Shown: positions 28,965 through 38,329, numbered from the stretch's first letter. The stretch: DNA of 64,000 bases from Mesorhizobium sp. Root552 (GCF_001427285.1 NZ_LMFV01000061.1:128104-192103); one strand, 5' to 3'. A program made the numbers and translations. The notes: generated from the sequence alone by a model not told the origin.

Positions 28965-29720
28965 TTACCCTGCCTTCTTCCGGCTCATGAAGGCCGACAG
29001 GGCCGCGTGCGCCTCGCTTGACTTCAGCCGCTGGCGAAAATGCTCGGCCTCTTCCCGGATACGGGCCACCAGTTCGTCGCGCGGACCGCGCATCAGGTCG
29101 CGCGCGATTTTCAACGCCTCGGGTGGCTTGGCGGCAATATCTTCCGCGGCGGCCAGCACCGCGCCTTCAAGGCCGTCTTCCTCGACCACGTCGTAGATCA
29201 ACCCCACCCGCCTGGCATGCTCGGCCGAAATCCCCTCGCCCAGCCCCAGCAGCGCAAACGACCCTTGCCGGCCGAGAATCTGCGGCGCAAGCAGGCTCGA
29301 GCCAGCCTCCGGCACAAGGCCCAGATCGACGAAGGGTGTGCGGAACACCGTGCGCGGCGTGGCGAAGGTCAGATCGCAATGCAGGTTGAGCGTCGTGCCG
29401 ATACCCACCGCAATGCCGTCGACGCCCGAAACCATGGGCTTTTGCGAATTGGCAAGCGCCATCAGGAAATCCCAGACCTCGTTGCCGCCTTCCGCGCCAG
29501 TCGCGACAGCGAGAAAGTCGGCAAGGTCGTTGCCCGCGGAAAACGCACCCGGCACGCCAAGGAAGACATTGACGCGGACCGACGGGTCGGCGTCACCCTG
29601 GCTAAGCGCCGCCGACATCGCGGCATACATGGCGCGGGTCAGCGCATTCTTCTTCTCCGGCCGGTTCATGCGGATGATCTGCACCGCGCCGCGCCGTTCG
29701 ATTAGGATATGGTCTGTCAA
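28965..29720 (-). CDS. Enoyl-CoA hydratase/isomerase (crotonase) family protein
   Basis: A 251-residue crotonase with the oxyanion-hole region GAFSAGNDLADF (about 59-70) and MVSGVDGIAVGIGTTLNLHCD, and the acidic residue in LGLVPEAGSSLLAPQILG. It should hydrate or isomerise an enoyl-CoA ester. The start appears to be a TTG at 29720. It follows an acyl-CoA dehydrogenase on the same strand by 28 bases, so the two probably work in one beta-oxidation-like route. The substrate cannot be named. Confidence 0.92.
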   Translation of the reverse strand: MTDHILIERRGAVQIIRMNRPEKKNALTRAMYAAMSAALSQGDADPSVRVNVFLGVPGAFSAGNDLADFLAVATGAEGGNEVWDFLMALANSQKPMVSGVDGIAVGIGTTLNLHCDLTFATPRTVFRTPFVDLGLVPEAGSSLLAPQILGRQGSFALLGLGEGISAEHARRVGLIYDVVEEDGLEGAVLAAAEDIAAKPPEALKIARDLMRGPRDELVARIREEAEHFRQRLKSSEAHAALSAFMSRKKAG

Positions 29721-29748
29721 AATCTTTGTGCCTCTGGATGGAACGGTT

Positions 29749-31524
29749 TCAGACTGAAATCAGCGTCTTGCCCGCCTGGATAAGGCTCGAAGCCCCTTCG
29801 ATGACCCGGTCCTTGAGCGCAGCCACCTCGGCCAGCATATTTTCGGCAAAGAAGCGGCAGAGCGCAAGGCGCGGTTCGGACGGGTCGGCAATCGCCGCAC
29901 GCGCCAGATAGGCGCTGCCGGCGGCAAGCGAAAACAGCCTGAGATAGGGCGTCGCCCCCGCGAGAGCCTCCTCGACCTGCCCATTTTCGAGCTGGTACTG
30001 CAGGAACCGCGTGGCCTCGGAAAGATCGTCCAGCGCCTGGTCGAGAAGGTCTGCCGTCTGGCCGAAACCGCCCTGCCCGGACGTGCGCACCGCACTTGCG
30101 ATTGCTACAAGGTCGTCGATGTAGCTGTGCACTTCCTCGCCTTCGCGCAGCGGCAGCTTGCGCGCGACAAGATCGATCGCCTGGATGCCGTTGGTGCCTT
30201 CGTAGATCGGCGCAATGCGCGCATCGCGGTAGAGTGCTGCCGCGCCCGTCTCCTCGATGAAGCCCATGCCGCCATGCACCTGGATGCCGAGCGAAGCGAC
30301 ATCGACACCGGCGTCGGTCGAGAACGCCTTGGCCAACGGCGTCAGCAGATTGGCGCGGTCGAGCCACTTTGCGCGAGCTGCGCCTTCCGACACCCGCGCC
30401 ATATCGATGGCATGGGCACAGCTATAGCTGATGGCGCGCGAAATCTGCGTCAGCGCCTTCATGGTCAGCAGGTTGCGCTGCACGTCCGGATGATAGACGA
30501 TCGGGGCCATGCCGTTGCCGGAATATCCGGCGGCCTTGCCCTGCCTGCGCTCGTTGGCATAGGCGAGCGCCTTCTGGAATGCCATCTCGGCAATGCCGAC
30601 GCCCTGCATGCCGACATTGAGCCGGGCGTTGTTCATCATCGTGAACATGCAGGCCAGCCCCTTGTTCTCCTCGCCGATCAGCCAGCCGACAGCGCCCGGC
30701 TTGTCGCCGGCAAAGCCGTCGCCATAGATCATGGTGCAGGTCGGCGAGCCGTGAATGCCGAGCTTTTCTTCCAATCCCGAGCAGAACAAGTCGTTGCGAG
30801 CACCCAGCGAACCATCCTCGTTGACGAGGAATTTCGGCACCAGGAACAACGAAATGCCGCGTGTTCCGGCAGGCGCATCCGGCAGGCGCGCCAGCACCAT
30901 ATGCACGATGTTGTCGGTGAAATCGTGCTCGCCATAGGTGATGAATATCTTCTGGCCGAAAATGCGATAGGTGCCGTCGCCGGCAGGCTCGGCGCGGGTG
31001 CGCAGGGCCGCCAGATCGGAACCGGCCTGCGGTTCGGTCAGGTTCATGGTTCCCATCCACTCGCCGGAAACCAGCTTGGCGAGGTAGGTCTGCTTGAGCT
31101 CTTCGGTCGCGTGCTTGTCCAGCGCCTCGACCGCGCCCATCGTCAGCATCGGGCCGAGGCAAAAGGCAACCGATGCCGAATTCCACATTTCGAGTACGGC
31201 AACCGAAAGCATCATCGGCAGGCCTTGCCCGCCATATTCCTCCGGTGCCGCCACCGCATTCCAGCCGCCTTCGGCCCAGTTCTTATACAGGTTTCGCCAG
31301 CCCGCAGGCGTGGTCACCGCACTGTCTTTCAGCACCGCGCCCTTCTCATCGCCTGCCTTGTAAAGCGGCGCGATTTCTTCCGAGGCGAACCGTCCCGCTT
31401 CATGAAGCACGGCGTCGATCAGGTCTTCGCTGAGGTCGCCGAATGTACCTGCCGCCAAAGCTTCCCTCAGGCCGGCCACGTGTTTCAATGTGAAGGCTAT
31501 TTCCTCGACGGGTGCGCGATACAT
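29749..31524 (-). CDS. Acyl-CoA dehydrogenase with C-terminal extension (DmdC-like)
   Basis: This 591-residue flavoprotein has an N-terminal MYRAPVEEIAFTLKHVAGL block, the core FAD domains with MGTMNLTEPQAGSDL and IFGQKIFITYGEHDF, the catalytic Glu region APIYEGTNGIQAIDLVARKL, and the extra C-terminal domain seen in long acyl-CoA dehydrogenases. The same layout occurs in 3-methylmercaptopropionyl-CoA dehydrogenases (DmdC), but many members act on fatty acyl-CoAs. With the crotonase behind it, oxidation of an acyl-CoA to a hydroxyacyl-CoA is expected. The gene starts at an ATG at 31524. Confidence 0.93.
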   Translation of the reverse strand: MYRAPVEEIAFTLKHVAGLREALAAGTFGDLSEDLIDAVLHEAGRFASEEIAPLYKAGDEKGAVLKDSAVTTPAGWRNLYKNWAEGGWNAVAAPEEYGGQGLPMMLSVAVLEMWNSASVAFCLGPMLTMGAVEALDKHATEELKQTYLAKLVSGEWMGTMNLTEPQAGSDLAALRTRAEPAGDGTYRIFGQKIFITYGEHDFTDNIVHMVLARLPDAPAGTRGISLFLVPKFLVNEDGSLGARNDLFCSGLEEKLGIHGSPTCTMIYGDGFAGDKPGAVGWLIGEENKGLACMFTMMNNARLNVGMQGVGIAEMAFQKALAYANERRQGKAAGYSGNGMAPIVYHPDVQRNLLTMKALTQISRAISYSCAHAIDMARVSEGAARAKWLDRANLLTPLAKAFSTDAGVDVASLGIQVHGGMGFIEETGAAALYRDARIAPIYEGTNGIQAIDLVARKLPLREGEEVHSYIDDLVAIASAVRTSGQGGFGQTADLLDQALDDLSEATRFLQYQLENGQVEEALAGATPYLRLFSLAAGSAYLARAAIADPSEPRLALCRFFAENMLAEVAALKDRVIEGASSLIQAGKTLISV

Positions 31525-31687
31525 CCGCTTTAGCTCCTGTGACTGCCATCATTTTCAGGCACCAGCCGATCAAAACGCTACGGCCAGCCTTGTTGGACTG
31601 CACTTTACGTAAACGTCAATAATTGTCACGCTGATTTTATAAATCCGCCTCTTGTGCGATACATACAGGATTGCGAAAGACATCGCC

Positions 31688-31912
31688 ATGCTCGCTCGAT
31701 CAGACCATTGTATTGAATGCGGCCGCCCCTTCAGGGCCGAGGGATTTGCATATTGCGAAGGCAAGCCCGAAAACGGCCCGGCCTACTGGTCGGATCGCGG
31801 CCTGCTCTGCTCGCCCAAATGTTCACTGGTCCATCACAACAAGCGGATCGCTGAAGGCAGCGTACAGCAGCAGCCAGCGCCCGAACCGTTCATGCCCGCA
31901 GGCAAGCGCTAG
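31688..31912 (+). CDS. Small conserved zinc-ribbon-like protein
   Basis: Started at the ATG at 31688 the product has 74 residues: MLARSDHCIECGRPFRAEGF, then YWSDRGLLCSPKCSLVHH. The Cys-x2-Cys and later Cys-x3-Cys pairs look like a metal-binding ribbon. An upstream in-frame TTG at 31652 would add 12 residues. Short proteins of this type occur in rhizobia, but no function is known to me. It stands alone between the acyl-CoA dehydrogenase and the lysozyme genes. Confidence 0.65.
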   Translation: MLARSDHCIECGRPFRAEGFAYCEGKPENGPAYWSDRGLLCSPKCSLVHHNKRIAEGSVQQQPAPEPFMPAGKR

Positions 31913-31992
31913 CCATTTCATGGGTGGCTGCCGGTTTGATTAGCCCTGCAAGCAATTCGTTAACCATAAATCTCCAGTATTTGCGGCAAATC

Positions 31993-33183
31993 ATGAGGGA
32001 ATCAGGCTTGGGATTTCCGGGGCGACCTTTCTTGCGGGCAGCACTGATGGCGGCAGCGACAACGCTTGCCGCTCTTTTGCCTGCCCAGGCGTCCGATTTC
32101 TCCGAACCGTGGAAGAAGCCCAACCGGGCGCTGGTCATAGACGCCTACGAGTACAACTCCATCGACTGGAACGCGCTCGCCTCCGACAAGCGCATCGTCG
32201 GCTTCATCAACAAGGCCTCCGACGGCCTACCGCCGCCCTACGCCTGTTCCGGCGACGAAGAAGCCATCAAGCTTTGCAAGGCATTGTGGAAACGCCATGC
32301 GGTGGCGCGCGAGTTGTTCCACACCCGCCGCACCGTGGCGAAGGCGCTCGGCCTTGAATGGGGCGCTTATCATCTCGCCCGCCCCGGCAATCCGGTCGAT
32401 CAGGCCAACAACTTCATCGACTTCGCCGAACCGGCGCCGGAGGACCTGCTTGCCCTCGACATCGAGGACAACGATCCCGGACAGTGGATGTCGCTGGACG
32501 ACGCCGAAGAGTTCGTGCGTCAGGTCCATCGCCGCATCGGGCGCTTCCCCATTCTCTACACCAACGGCTCGACCGCCAAGCACATTGCCGACAACCGCTT
32601 TCGCTACCGTCTCCTATCGCGGCTGCCGCTCTGGTATGCCCGCTACAAGCCCGACATCGACATGCATTTCCCGAAGGGCAACTGGGATGGCTACGCGCTG
32701 TGGCAGTTTTCGGCGCAAGCCAACTGCAACAGCCGCCGTTGCCCCTACCGCCCGCCCGGCACCCCGCTGGACATCGATGTGAACGTCGCCCCGATGGCCG
32801 CCGATGAATTGCGCGCCCAATGGCCGTTCGGCCATCTCATCGACGTGCCGACCGACTATCTGGCCAGTGTCCCGGTCCCCATCGCGCGTAGCGAAGGGCT
32901 CAAGGGCAAGGTCGAGATCACCTATGCTGCGGTTGCCACGCCGCCCACCGTCGGAGAGCTTGTCGCCGCAGTCAGCAGCGGCTGGGCCAAATTCCGAGCT
33001 GCCTGGACACTGCCTCCGGTGGCGGCGAAACTAGCTGGGGACGATCCCTATCGGTACGGCATGGTGGAATACGCCTTCGTCAGGCTGGAGGGCCGGGCGG
33101 CGCTTGTCGCCAAAGCCGATCCCGGTATCGACCCGATCGCGACCGGATCGATCAAGAAAGACGCGCGACCTTACTGGCCCTGA
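31993..33183 (+). CDS. GH25 family lysozyme (muramidase), secreted
   Basis: The protein (396 residues from the ATG at 31993) has a signal peptide (FLRAALMAAATTLAALLPAQAS) and a GH25 N-acetylmuramidase domain over about residues 40-270. Key features are ALVIDAYEYNSIDW, WGAYHLARPGNPVDQANNFI, the acidic pair in LLALDIEDNDPGQW, and YALWQFSAQANCNSR. The last 110 residues are not part of the catalytic domain and are not recognised. It probably cuts peptidoglycan in the periplasm. Its 3' end overlaps the end of the convergent arsC-like gene by 13 bases. Confidence 0.88.
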   Translation: MRESGLGFPGRPFLRAALMAAATTLAALLPAQASDFSEPWKKPNRALVIDAYEYNSIDWNALASDKRIVGFINKASDGLPPPYACSGDEEAIKLCKALWKRHAVARELFHTRRTVAKALGLEWGAYHLARPGNPVDQANNFIDFAEPAPEDLLALDIEDNDPGQWMSLDDAEEFVRQVHRRIGRFPILYTNGSTAKHIADNRFRYRLLSRLPLWYARYKPDIDMHFPKGNWDGYALWQFSAQANCNSRRCPYRPPGTPLDIDVNVAPMAADELRAQWPFGHLIDVPTDYLASVPVPIARSEGLKGKVEITYAAVATPPTVGELVAAVSSGWAKFRAAWTLPPVAAKLAGDDPYRYGMVEYAFVRLEGRAALVAKADPGIDPIATGSIKKDARPYWP

Positions 33184-33593
33184 GCGGCCTGTCGCGCCTT
33201 GACGATCTCGCCGTCTTCCTTGGTGAAATCACCGATATCGGGATTGGCAAGCAGGTCGAGAACCGTTTCCGACGGCCGCGTCAGCGCAACGCCTTTTTCC
33301 GTTATGACGATCGGGCGTTCGATCAGGATCGGATGCTCCATCATGAAATCGACGATCTCATCGTCGCTCCATTTCGGATCGTCCAGCCCAAGTTCCGCAT
33401 AGGGCGTGGCCTTCTTGCGCAACAGTTCGCGCGGCTTCATGCCCAACAGCCTGAGCAATTCAACCAGTCTTTGCCGCGTCGGCGGCGCTTTCAGATATTC
33501 GATGATCTCCGGCTCTTCGCCCGAGGCACGGATCATCGCCAGTGTGTTGCGCGAAGTCCCGCAGGCGGGATTGTGGTAGATGGTCACGCTCAT
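33171..33593 (-). CDS. arsC: ArsC-family arsenate reductase (glutaredoxin type)
   Basis: A 140-residue ArsC-fold protein with the catalytic Cys in [17 protein letters not shown] (about residue 12) and the downstream [16 protein letters not shown] and [15 protein letters not shown] blocks. The Arg after ILIE corresponds to the arsenate-binding arginine region. The ATG at 33593 overlaps the purD stop by 4 bases (ATGA), so it is probably cotranscribed with purD. No arsenite pump or ArsR is nearby, so arsenate resistance is possible but not shown; YffB/Spx-like relatives share the fold. Confidence 0.9.
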   Translation of the reverse strand: MSVTIYHNPACGTSRNTLAMIRASGEEPEIIEYLKAPPTRQRLVELLRLLGMKPRELLRKKATPYAELGLDDPKWSDDEIVDFMMEHPILIERPIVITEKGVALTRPSETVLDLLANPDIGDFTKEDGEIVKARQAAQGQ

Positions 33594-34870
33594 TTCACGA
33601 ATTCCCTGTCGACCGCGCGCCAGCCGATGTCGCGGCGGCAGAAACCCTGCGGCCAATCGATGAGGTCAACAGCGGCATAGGCCTTCGTCTGCGCTTCGCC
33701 GGCAGTCAGGCCGGTCGCCGTCACGTTGAGCACGCGTCCGCCATTGGCAATAAGTTCGCCATCCCGCAAAGCGGTGCCGGCATGGAATATCTCCACGCCC
33801 TTGCCCGCTGCGGCCTCGGTATTTCGAATGACGGAACCCTTTTCCGGTGAGGCCGGATAGCCCTTCGCCGCCATCACCACCGTCAGCGCCGTCTCGTCGC
33901 GCCAGCGCGCCGACATATGCGAAAGCTGGCCATCCACCGCTGCGTTCAGCAGCGTCAGCAGATCTTCCTTCAGGCGCATCATCAGCACCTGGCATTCGGG
34001 ATCGCCGAAACGGGCATTGAACTCGATCAGTTTCGGCGCGCCCTTGCCGTCGATCATCAGGCCGGCGAACAGCACGCCGGAAAACGGCATGCCTTTTTCG
34101 GCCATGCCGCGCATAGTCGGCTCGACGATCTCGCGCATGGTGCGTTCGACCACTTCCGGCGTCATCACCGGTGCCGGCGAATAGGCGCCCATGCCGCCGG
34201 TGTTCGGCCCGGTATCACCCTCGCCGACGCGCTTGTGATCCTGCGCTGTACCGAACGGCAGCGCCGTGGCGCCATCGCAAAGGCAGAAAAAGCTCGCCTC
34301 CTCGCCGGTCAGGAATTCCTCCACCACAACCTCGGCGCCCGCGCTGCCGAACGAGCCGTCGAAGCAGGCTTCCAGCGCGCCAAGCGCCTCGGCAAGCGTC
34401 ATCGCAACGGTCACGCCCTTGCCGGCCGCAAGCCCGTCCGCCTTGATGACGATCGGCGCGCCCTTTTCCTCGACATAGGCCCGGGCCGCCGCCAGACTGT
34501 CGAAGCGGCCATAGGCTCCGGTCGGAATGCCGTAGCGCGCGCACAAATCCTTGGTGAAGCCCTTCGATCCCTCAAGCTGCGCCGCAGCCTTCGATGGGCC
34601 AAAGACGCGGATGCCCTTGGCGCGCAGGTCGTCGGCAATACCGGCAACAAGCGGCGCTTCCGGCCCGACGACGACGAGGTCGATGTTGTTGCCCAGGCAA
34701 AACCGCGCCACCGCCGCATGGTCGGTTATGTCAACCGCAACCAGCTCCGCTTCCTTCGCGATGCCGGGATTGCCCGGCGCGGCATAGAGCTTGGTCAACA
34801 TTGGCGAAGCGGCGAGCCTCCACGCCAGCGCATGCTCGCGGCCGCCCGAGCCGAGAAGAAGAACGTTCAT
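33590..34870 (-). CDS. purD: Phosphoribosylamine-glycine ligase
   Basis: PurD (GARS) joins glycine to phosphoribosylamine with ATP, the second step of purine synthesis. The 426-residue protein starts [20 protein letters not shown], the standard N terminus, followed by [20 protein letters not shown], the ATP-grasp region with [20 protein letters not shown], and [30 protein letters not shown] split across the active site. The arsC-like gene overlaps its stop. Confidence 0.97.
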   Translation of the reverse strand: MNVLLLGSGGREHALAWRLAASPMLTKLYAAPGNPGIAKEAELVAVDITDHAAVARFCLGNNIDLVVVGPEAPLVAGIADDLRAKGIRVFGPSKAAAQLEGSKGFTKDLCARYGIPTGAYGRFDSLAAARAYVEEKGAPIVIKADGLAAGKGVTVAMTLAEALGALEACFDGSFGSAGAEVVVEEFLTGEEASFFCLCDGATALPFGTAQDHKRVGEGDTGPNTGGMGAYSPAPVMTPEVVERTMREIVEPTMRGMAEKGMPFSGVLFAGLMIDGKGAPKLIEFNARFGDPECQVLMMRLKEDLLTLLNAAVDGQLSHMSARWRDETALTVVMAAKGYPASPEKGSVIRNTEAAAGKGVEIFHAGTALRDGELIANGGRVLNVTATGLTAGEAQTKAYAAVDLIDWPQGFCRRDIGWRAVDREFVK

Positions 34871-35008
34871 GCTGGCTGTACCTCGCTGTCCAATCCGATG
34901 GCGAAACTTCCGGTATGTGTCCCCAGCCGCCCGGTCAAGCTTTGCCTCGACTTATCAAGGGCAATTCGTCGTCTTGACTGCACCGCCCGGCGCTGCCACT
35001 CCAGCGTC

Positions 35009-35992
35009 ATGGAAACCATTCAGTCGAAAGCCGCCCAGGGGCGTGTCGCCGATGCGCCAAGCGGGCACTGGGTCTACCGGGTGCTGCCGCGGTGGCTGTG
35101 GCCTTATGCGCAGCTTGCGCGCTGGGATAGGCCTATCGGCTGGCAGTTGCTGCTTTGGCCATGCTGGTGGTCGGCAGCGCTCGCCGCCACGGCCTATGCC
35201 CGCCCGACAGATCCGATCCTGACGCTTCTGCCGCAGCCCTACACGCTTGTGCTGTTCCTCATCGGCGCCATCGCCATGCGCGGCGCAGGCTGCACCTACA
35301 ACGACATCGTCGATGAAGACATCGACGTCGCCGTCGAGCGCACGCGCTCGCGCCCGCTGCCATCGGGAAAAGTCAGCCGCCGCCAGGCGTGGACCTTCCT
35401 CGTCATCCAGGCTTTGATCGGCCTTGCCGTCCTGTTGCAGCTCAACAGCTTTGCCGTCGGGCTCGGCATCTCGTCCTTGGTGATCGTCGCCATCTACCCA
35501 TTCATGAAGCGATTCACCGACTGGCCGCAACTCGTTCTCGGCCTTGCCTTTTCCTGGGGCGCGCTGATGGGCTGGGCAAACGAGTTCGGCGACATCGATG
35601 CACCGGCCATCATGCTCTATATCGGCTCGATCCTGTGGGTGATCGGCTACGACACCATCTATGCGCATCAGGACAAGGAGGACGATGCCATCGTCGGCGT
35701 GCGCTCCACCGCGCGGCTGTTCGGCGACAACACCAAGGCTTGGCTGGCCGGCCTCTATGCGGGTGCGCTGATGTGCTTTGCGGTGGCCTTCGCCAATGCG
35801 CAGGCGCCCGTTCCGGTAATGGCCGGGCTGATCGCAGCCGGCGCGCACATGGCGCGCCAGATCTCCACCCTCGACATCGACAATCCCGACCAGTGCCTGC
35901 GCCTGTTCAAATCGAACAACCAGGTCGGCTGGCTGGTCTTCCTCGGCATTGTCGGCGGCGCGGCATGGGCAGCGCTCAAGCCGCTGTTGTAG
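35009..35992 (+). CDS. ubiA: 4-hydroxybenzoate polyprenyltransferase
   Basis: UbiA attaches the polyprenyl tail to 4-hydroxybenzoate in ubiquinone synthesis; the tail comes from the polyprenyl synthase at 48.9 kb. The start is the ATG at 35009 (METIQSKAAQG), giving 327 residues; a much longer open frame upstream is antisense to purD and spurious. The two Asp-rich sites are present: CTYNDIVDEDIDVAVERTRSR and GYDTIYAHQDKEDDAIVG. About eight or nine membrane helices can be drawn. It is divergent from purD with about 140 bases between the starts. Confidence 0.96.
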   Translation: METIQSKAAQGRVADAPSGHWVYRVLPRWLWPYAQLARWDRPIGWQLLLWPCWWSAALAATAYARPTDPILTLLPQPYTLVLFLIGAIAMRGAGCTYNDIVDEDIDVAVERTRSRPLPSGKVSRRQAWTFLVIQALIGLAVLLQLNSFAVGLGISSLVIVAIYPFMKRFTDWPQLVLGLAFSWGALMGWANEFGDIDAPAIMLYIGSILWVIGYDTIYAHQDKEDDAIVGVRSTARLFGDNTKAWLAGLYAGALMCFAVAFANAQAPVPVMAGLIAAGAHMARQISTLDIDNPDQCLRLFKSNNQVGWLVFLGIVGGAAWAALKPLL

Positions 35993-36021
35993 CGGCCCGC
36001 AATTGACCTAGGCTGGGCCCC

Positions 36022-36143
36022 AGATTCAGGTCAGGGCGAGCCGAGAATGGTGATTTTCGAGAACCGGAGCGGAATGTACGTTTGGTACATGAGCACCGGA
36101 AGCGCAGGAAAGCGCCATTAGCAGGCCGCCATCACCTGAATCT
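36022..36143. repeat. Palindromic intergenic element with 10-bp terminal inverted repeats
   Basis: The element is bounded by AGATTCAGGT (36022-36031) and its exact inverse ACCTGAATCT (36134-36143). Internal palindromes include GTAC-GTTTG-GTAC near 36080 and an AATGG...CCATT pair, so the whole 122 bases can fold into one branched hairpin. No open frame is present. It lies between ubiA and DUF6101 and its right end runs into the DUF6101 stop codon. It resembles the intergenic mosaic elements of rhizobia from memory; copy number elsewhere cannot be seen here. Confidence 0.7.
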
Positions 36144-36708
36144 ATTCGGCGGCGATGATTTCCTCGCCATCGACCACCAGCCTGAGGCCAAGGTCACCAG
36201 CGCGGCGGCGGGCAAGGAAGCGCGGCCGCCTCTGGTTGGAAACGCGACCCTTGCGGCGTTCCTGCGGCGGCAGCGTCTTCAGCGCCGCGCCAAGGGATTC
36301 CTCCAGCGTGCGCGCCTCGCCATCGGCCTCGATCAGAAGCATGGGCAGCCTGTAGGCGTCGGCCCATGCGCGCCAGTCGGCAGCGACGTCATCGAGATCG
36401 TCAGCCACCAGAAGCGGCACCGAAAGCATCGGGTCGTTGTGCAACAATTCCAGCGTCACGGTGACGTTGCCGTCCTCGTCTTCCATGGCGCGCGCGGCCA
36501 CACCCCGGAAGGCATTGGCCGGCAGCGCGATAATGGCGGGAAGGCCACTCATCTCGAGCGTGCGGCGGATGACAGCGCCACGATGATCGATCGTGGAGGT
36601 CACGTCACCGTGGTCGTCGCGGGTCGCGTAGCTCACCACTTGCGGCAAGCGGAACGGGTCGAGGCGCATGTTGCGTCCCGCCCAGACTGGCTTCAGTCCA
36701 GATTTCAT
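36142..36708 (-). CDS. DUF6101 family protein
   Basis: A 188-residue soluble protein starting MKSGLKPVWAGRNMRLDPFR, with MSGLPAIIALPANAFRGVAA and a C-terminal basic block RRKGRVSNQRRPRFLARRR. This matches DUF6101, found in Hyphomicrobiales, of unknown function. The ATG is preceded by AGGAAGG. The tail of the gene coincides with the end of the palindromic element at 36022-36143, which supplies its stop codon, so the element may have altered the natural C terminus. Confidence 0.82.
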   Translation of the reverse strand: MKSGLKPVWAGRNMRLDPFRLPQVVSYATRDDHGDVTSTIDHRGAVIRRTLEMSGLPAIIALPANAFRGVAARAMEDEDGNVTVTLELLHNDPMLSVPLLVADDLDDVAADWRAWADAYRLPMLLIEADGEARTLEESLGAALKTLPPQERRKGRVSNQRRPRFLARRRAGDLGLRLVVDGEEIIAAE

Positions 36709-36728
36709 CAGTGCCTTCCTGTCTCTCC

Positions 36729-36752
36729 TGAGAGCCGGTTTTCCGGTTCTCC
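36729..36752 (-). other. Hairpin in the DUF6101 leader
   Basis: GAGAGCCGG and CCGGTTCTC flank a 4-6 base T-rich loop, forming a stem with one mismatch 20-40 bases upstream of the DUF6101 ATG. It could be a leader structure or a terminator for an upstream transcript. No known riboswitch class is recognised. Confidence 0.3.
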
Positions 36753-36889
36753 CCGGGCCGTTTTCCAGCCTCGTTATGGATCAGACGGTAGCGTGCCCAC
36801 CTTACCGGCGGGCTTAAAAAAGTCGGTTAAATTTTGCTGATCTGCCAAATGGTTAGCGGAATCCGACCGGCCCCGAGAATTGGAAAGGA

Positions 36890-38320
36890 TCAGATAACCT
36901 TACCGGGATTCATGATGCCTGCCGGATCGAAGGCGCGCTTCACCCGCCGCATCAGGTCGATCGCCATCGGCGGGGCTGTCGCGATCAGTTCGTCGCGCTT
37001 CAACTGGCCGATGCCGTGCTCAGCCGAGATCGACCCGTCGAGCGCCCGCACCACGTCATGCACAGCCTTGTTCATGGCGTGATAGAGGTCGAGGAAGGCA
37101 TGGTCGTCGCCGCCCTCCGGGCGCGAGATATTATAATGCAGGTTGCCGTCGCCCATATGGCCGAAGCAGACGACACGCGCGCCGGGACTCACCGAGGCCA
37201 CGGCCTTTTCCGCCCGCTCGATGAAAGCCGGTATGGAGGAAATCGGCACGGAAATGTCGTGCTTGATCGATGCGCCCTCCGGCTTCTGCGCTTCCGGCAA
37301 CAGTTCGCGGAAATTCCAGAACGCAGAACTTTGCGCAAGGCTTGAGGCGATCACCGCATCGCCGATGATTTCCGCATCGAATGCTGCCGACAATATGTCT
37401 TCGATGAGCGCGCGCGCGTCCTCTGCCGAGCGGCCCGAGGAAATCTCCGTCAACACATACCAGGGCCAGTCGCCTTCCAGCGGGCGCACCACGCCGCTCG
37501 CATGCGCAAGCGTGAAATCGTAAGGCCGCTTGCCGATCAGCTCGAACGCCGTCAGCGCGCTGCCCGCCCGTGCGCCAGCCGCTCCAAACAGGGCAAGGGC
37601 GGCCTCAGCCGACGGCAGGCCGACAAAGGCCACCTCGCGGCCCTTCGGCTTCGGGAACAGCTTCAGCACCGCAGCCGTGATCACGCCCAGCGTGCCCTCT
37701 GCCCCGACGAACAGGTTCTTCAAATCGTAGCCGGTATTGTCCTTCTTCAGCTTGCGCAAATCGTCGAACACCTCGCCCGTCGGCAGAACGACTTCCACGC
37801 CAAGGCACAGTTCGCGCGCATTGCCATAGGCCAGCACATTGGTGCCGCCGGCATTGGAGGAAAGGTTGCCGCCGATCTGGCACGAGCCTTGTGCGCCCAG
37901 CGAAAGCGGGAATAGCCGGTCAACGCCGTCCGCCGCCTGCTGAAGTGTCTGCAAAATGACGCCCGCCTCCGCCGTCACCGTATTGGACTGGACGTCGATC
38001 TCTCGGATGCGGTTCAGCCTCGACAGCGACAGCACCACTTGCCTGCCGCTCGCATCCGGCACCTGCGCGCCAACCAGCCCGGTATTGCCGCTTTGCGGCA
38101 CCACCGGCGTGCGCGTCTCGGTGGCAAGCCGCAGGATGCGGCTCACTTCCTCCACGCTGCCCGGCCTCAGCACGAGCTGGCTGCGGCCATGCCACAGGCC
38201 GCGCGGCTCTATCAGATAGGGCGCGATGTCGTCCGGCGCGTGCAATGCATACCTGTCGCCGACAATGTCGGCAAAGCGCTGGACAAGGGCGGGATCGAGG
38301 TGAGAAACGGCATCGTTCAT
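36890..38320 (-). CDS. FAD-linked oxidase, GlcD/D-2-hydroxyacid dehydrogenase type
   Basis: This 476-residue flavoprotein has the FAD-binding type 4 domain (RTPVVPQSGNTGLVGAQVPD, and LSLGAQGSCQIGGNLSSNAGGTN in two halves around residues 140-165) and the FAD-oxidase C-terminal domain, with VVCFGHMGDGNLHYNISRP and the closing SISAEHGIGQLKRDEL. Relatives oxidise D-lactate, glycolate or D-2-hydroxyglutarate and pass electrons to the quinone pool or ETF. The substrate cannot be decided here. It is followed downstream by a 180-base gap before DUF6101, and upstream is tsaC. Confidence 0.93.
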   Translation of the reverse strand: MNDAVSHLDPALVQRFADIVGDRYALHAPDDIAPYLIEPRGLWHGRSQLVLRPGSVEEVSRILRLATETRTPVVPQSGNTGLVGAQVPDASGRQVVLSLSRLNRIREIDVQSNTVTAEAGVILQTLQQAADGVDRLFPLSLGAQGSCQIGGNLSSNAGGTNVLAYGNARELCLGVEVVLPTGEVFDDLRKLKKDNTGYDLKNLFVGAEGTLGVITAAVLKLFPKPKGREVAFVGLPSAEAALALFGAAGARAGSALTAFELIGKRPYDFTLAHASGVVRPLEGDWPWYVLTEISSGRSAEDARALIEDILSAAFDAEIIGDAVIASSLAQSSAFWNFRELLPEAQKPEGASIKHDISVPISSIPAFIERAEKAVASVSPGARVVCFGHMGDGNLHYNISRPEGGDDHAFLDLYHAMNKAVHDVVRALDGSISAEHGIGQLKRDELIATAPPMAIDLMRRVKRAFDPAGIMNPGKVI

Positions 38321-38329
38321 TCTGAAAGC

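Noticed and set aside
33171-33593. Arsenic-resistance operon
   Set aside because: Only a single ArsC-like gene is present, coupled to purD; there is no arsR, arsB, acr3 or arsH nearby.
33917-35008. Long in-frame extension upstream of ubiA
   Set aside because: It lies antisense to purD; UbiA homology begins only after the ATG at 35009.
36709-36770. Possible glycine riboswitch upstream of DUF6101
   Set aside because: A CTCTCAGG stretch looks like the riboswitch tail, but the tandem aptamer cores are missing and DUF6101 has no link to glycine. Kept only as a hairpin.
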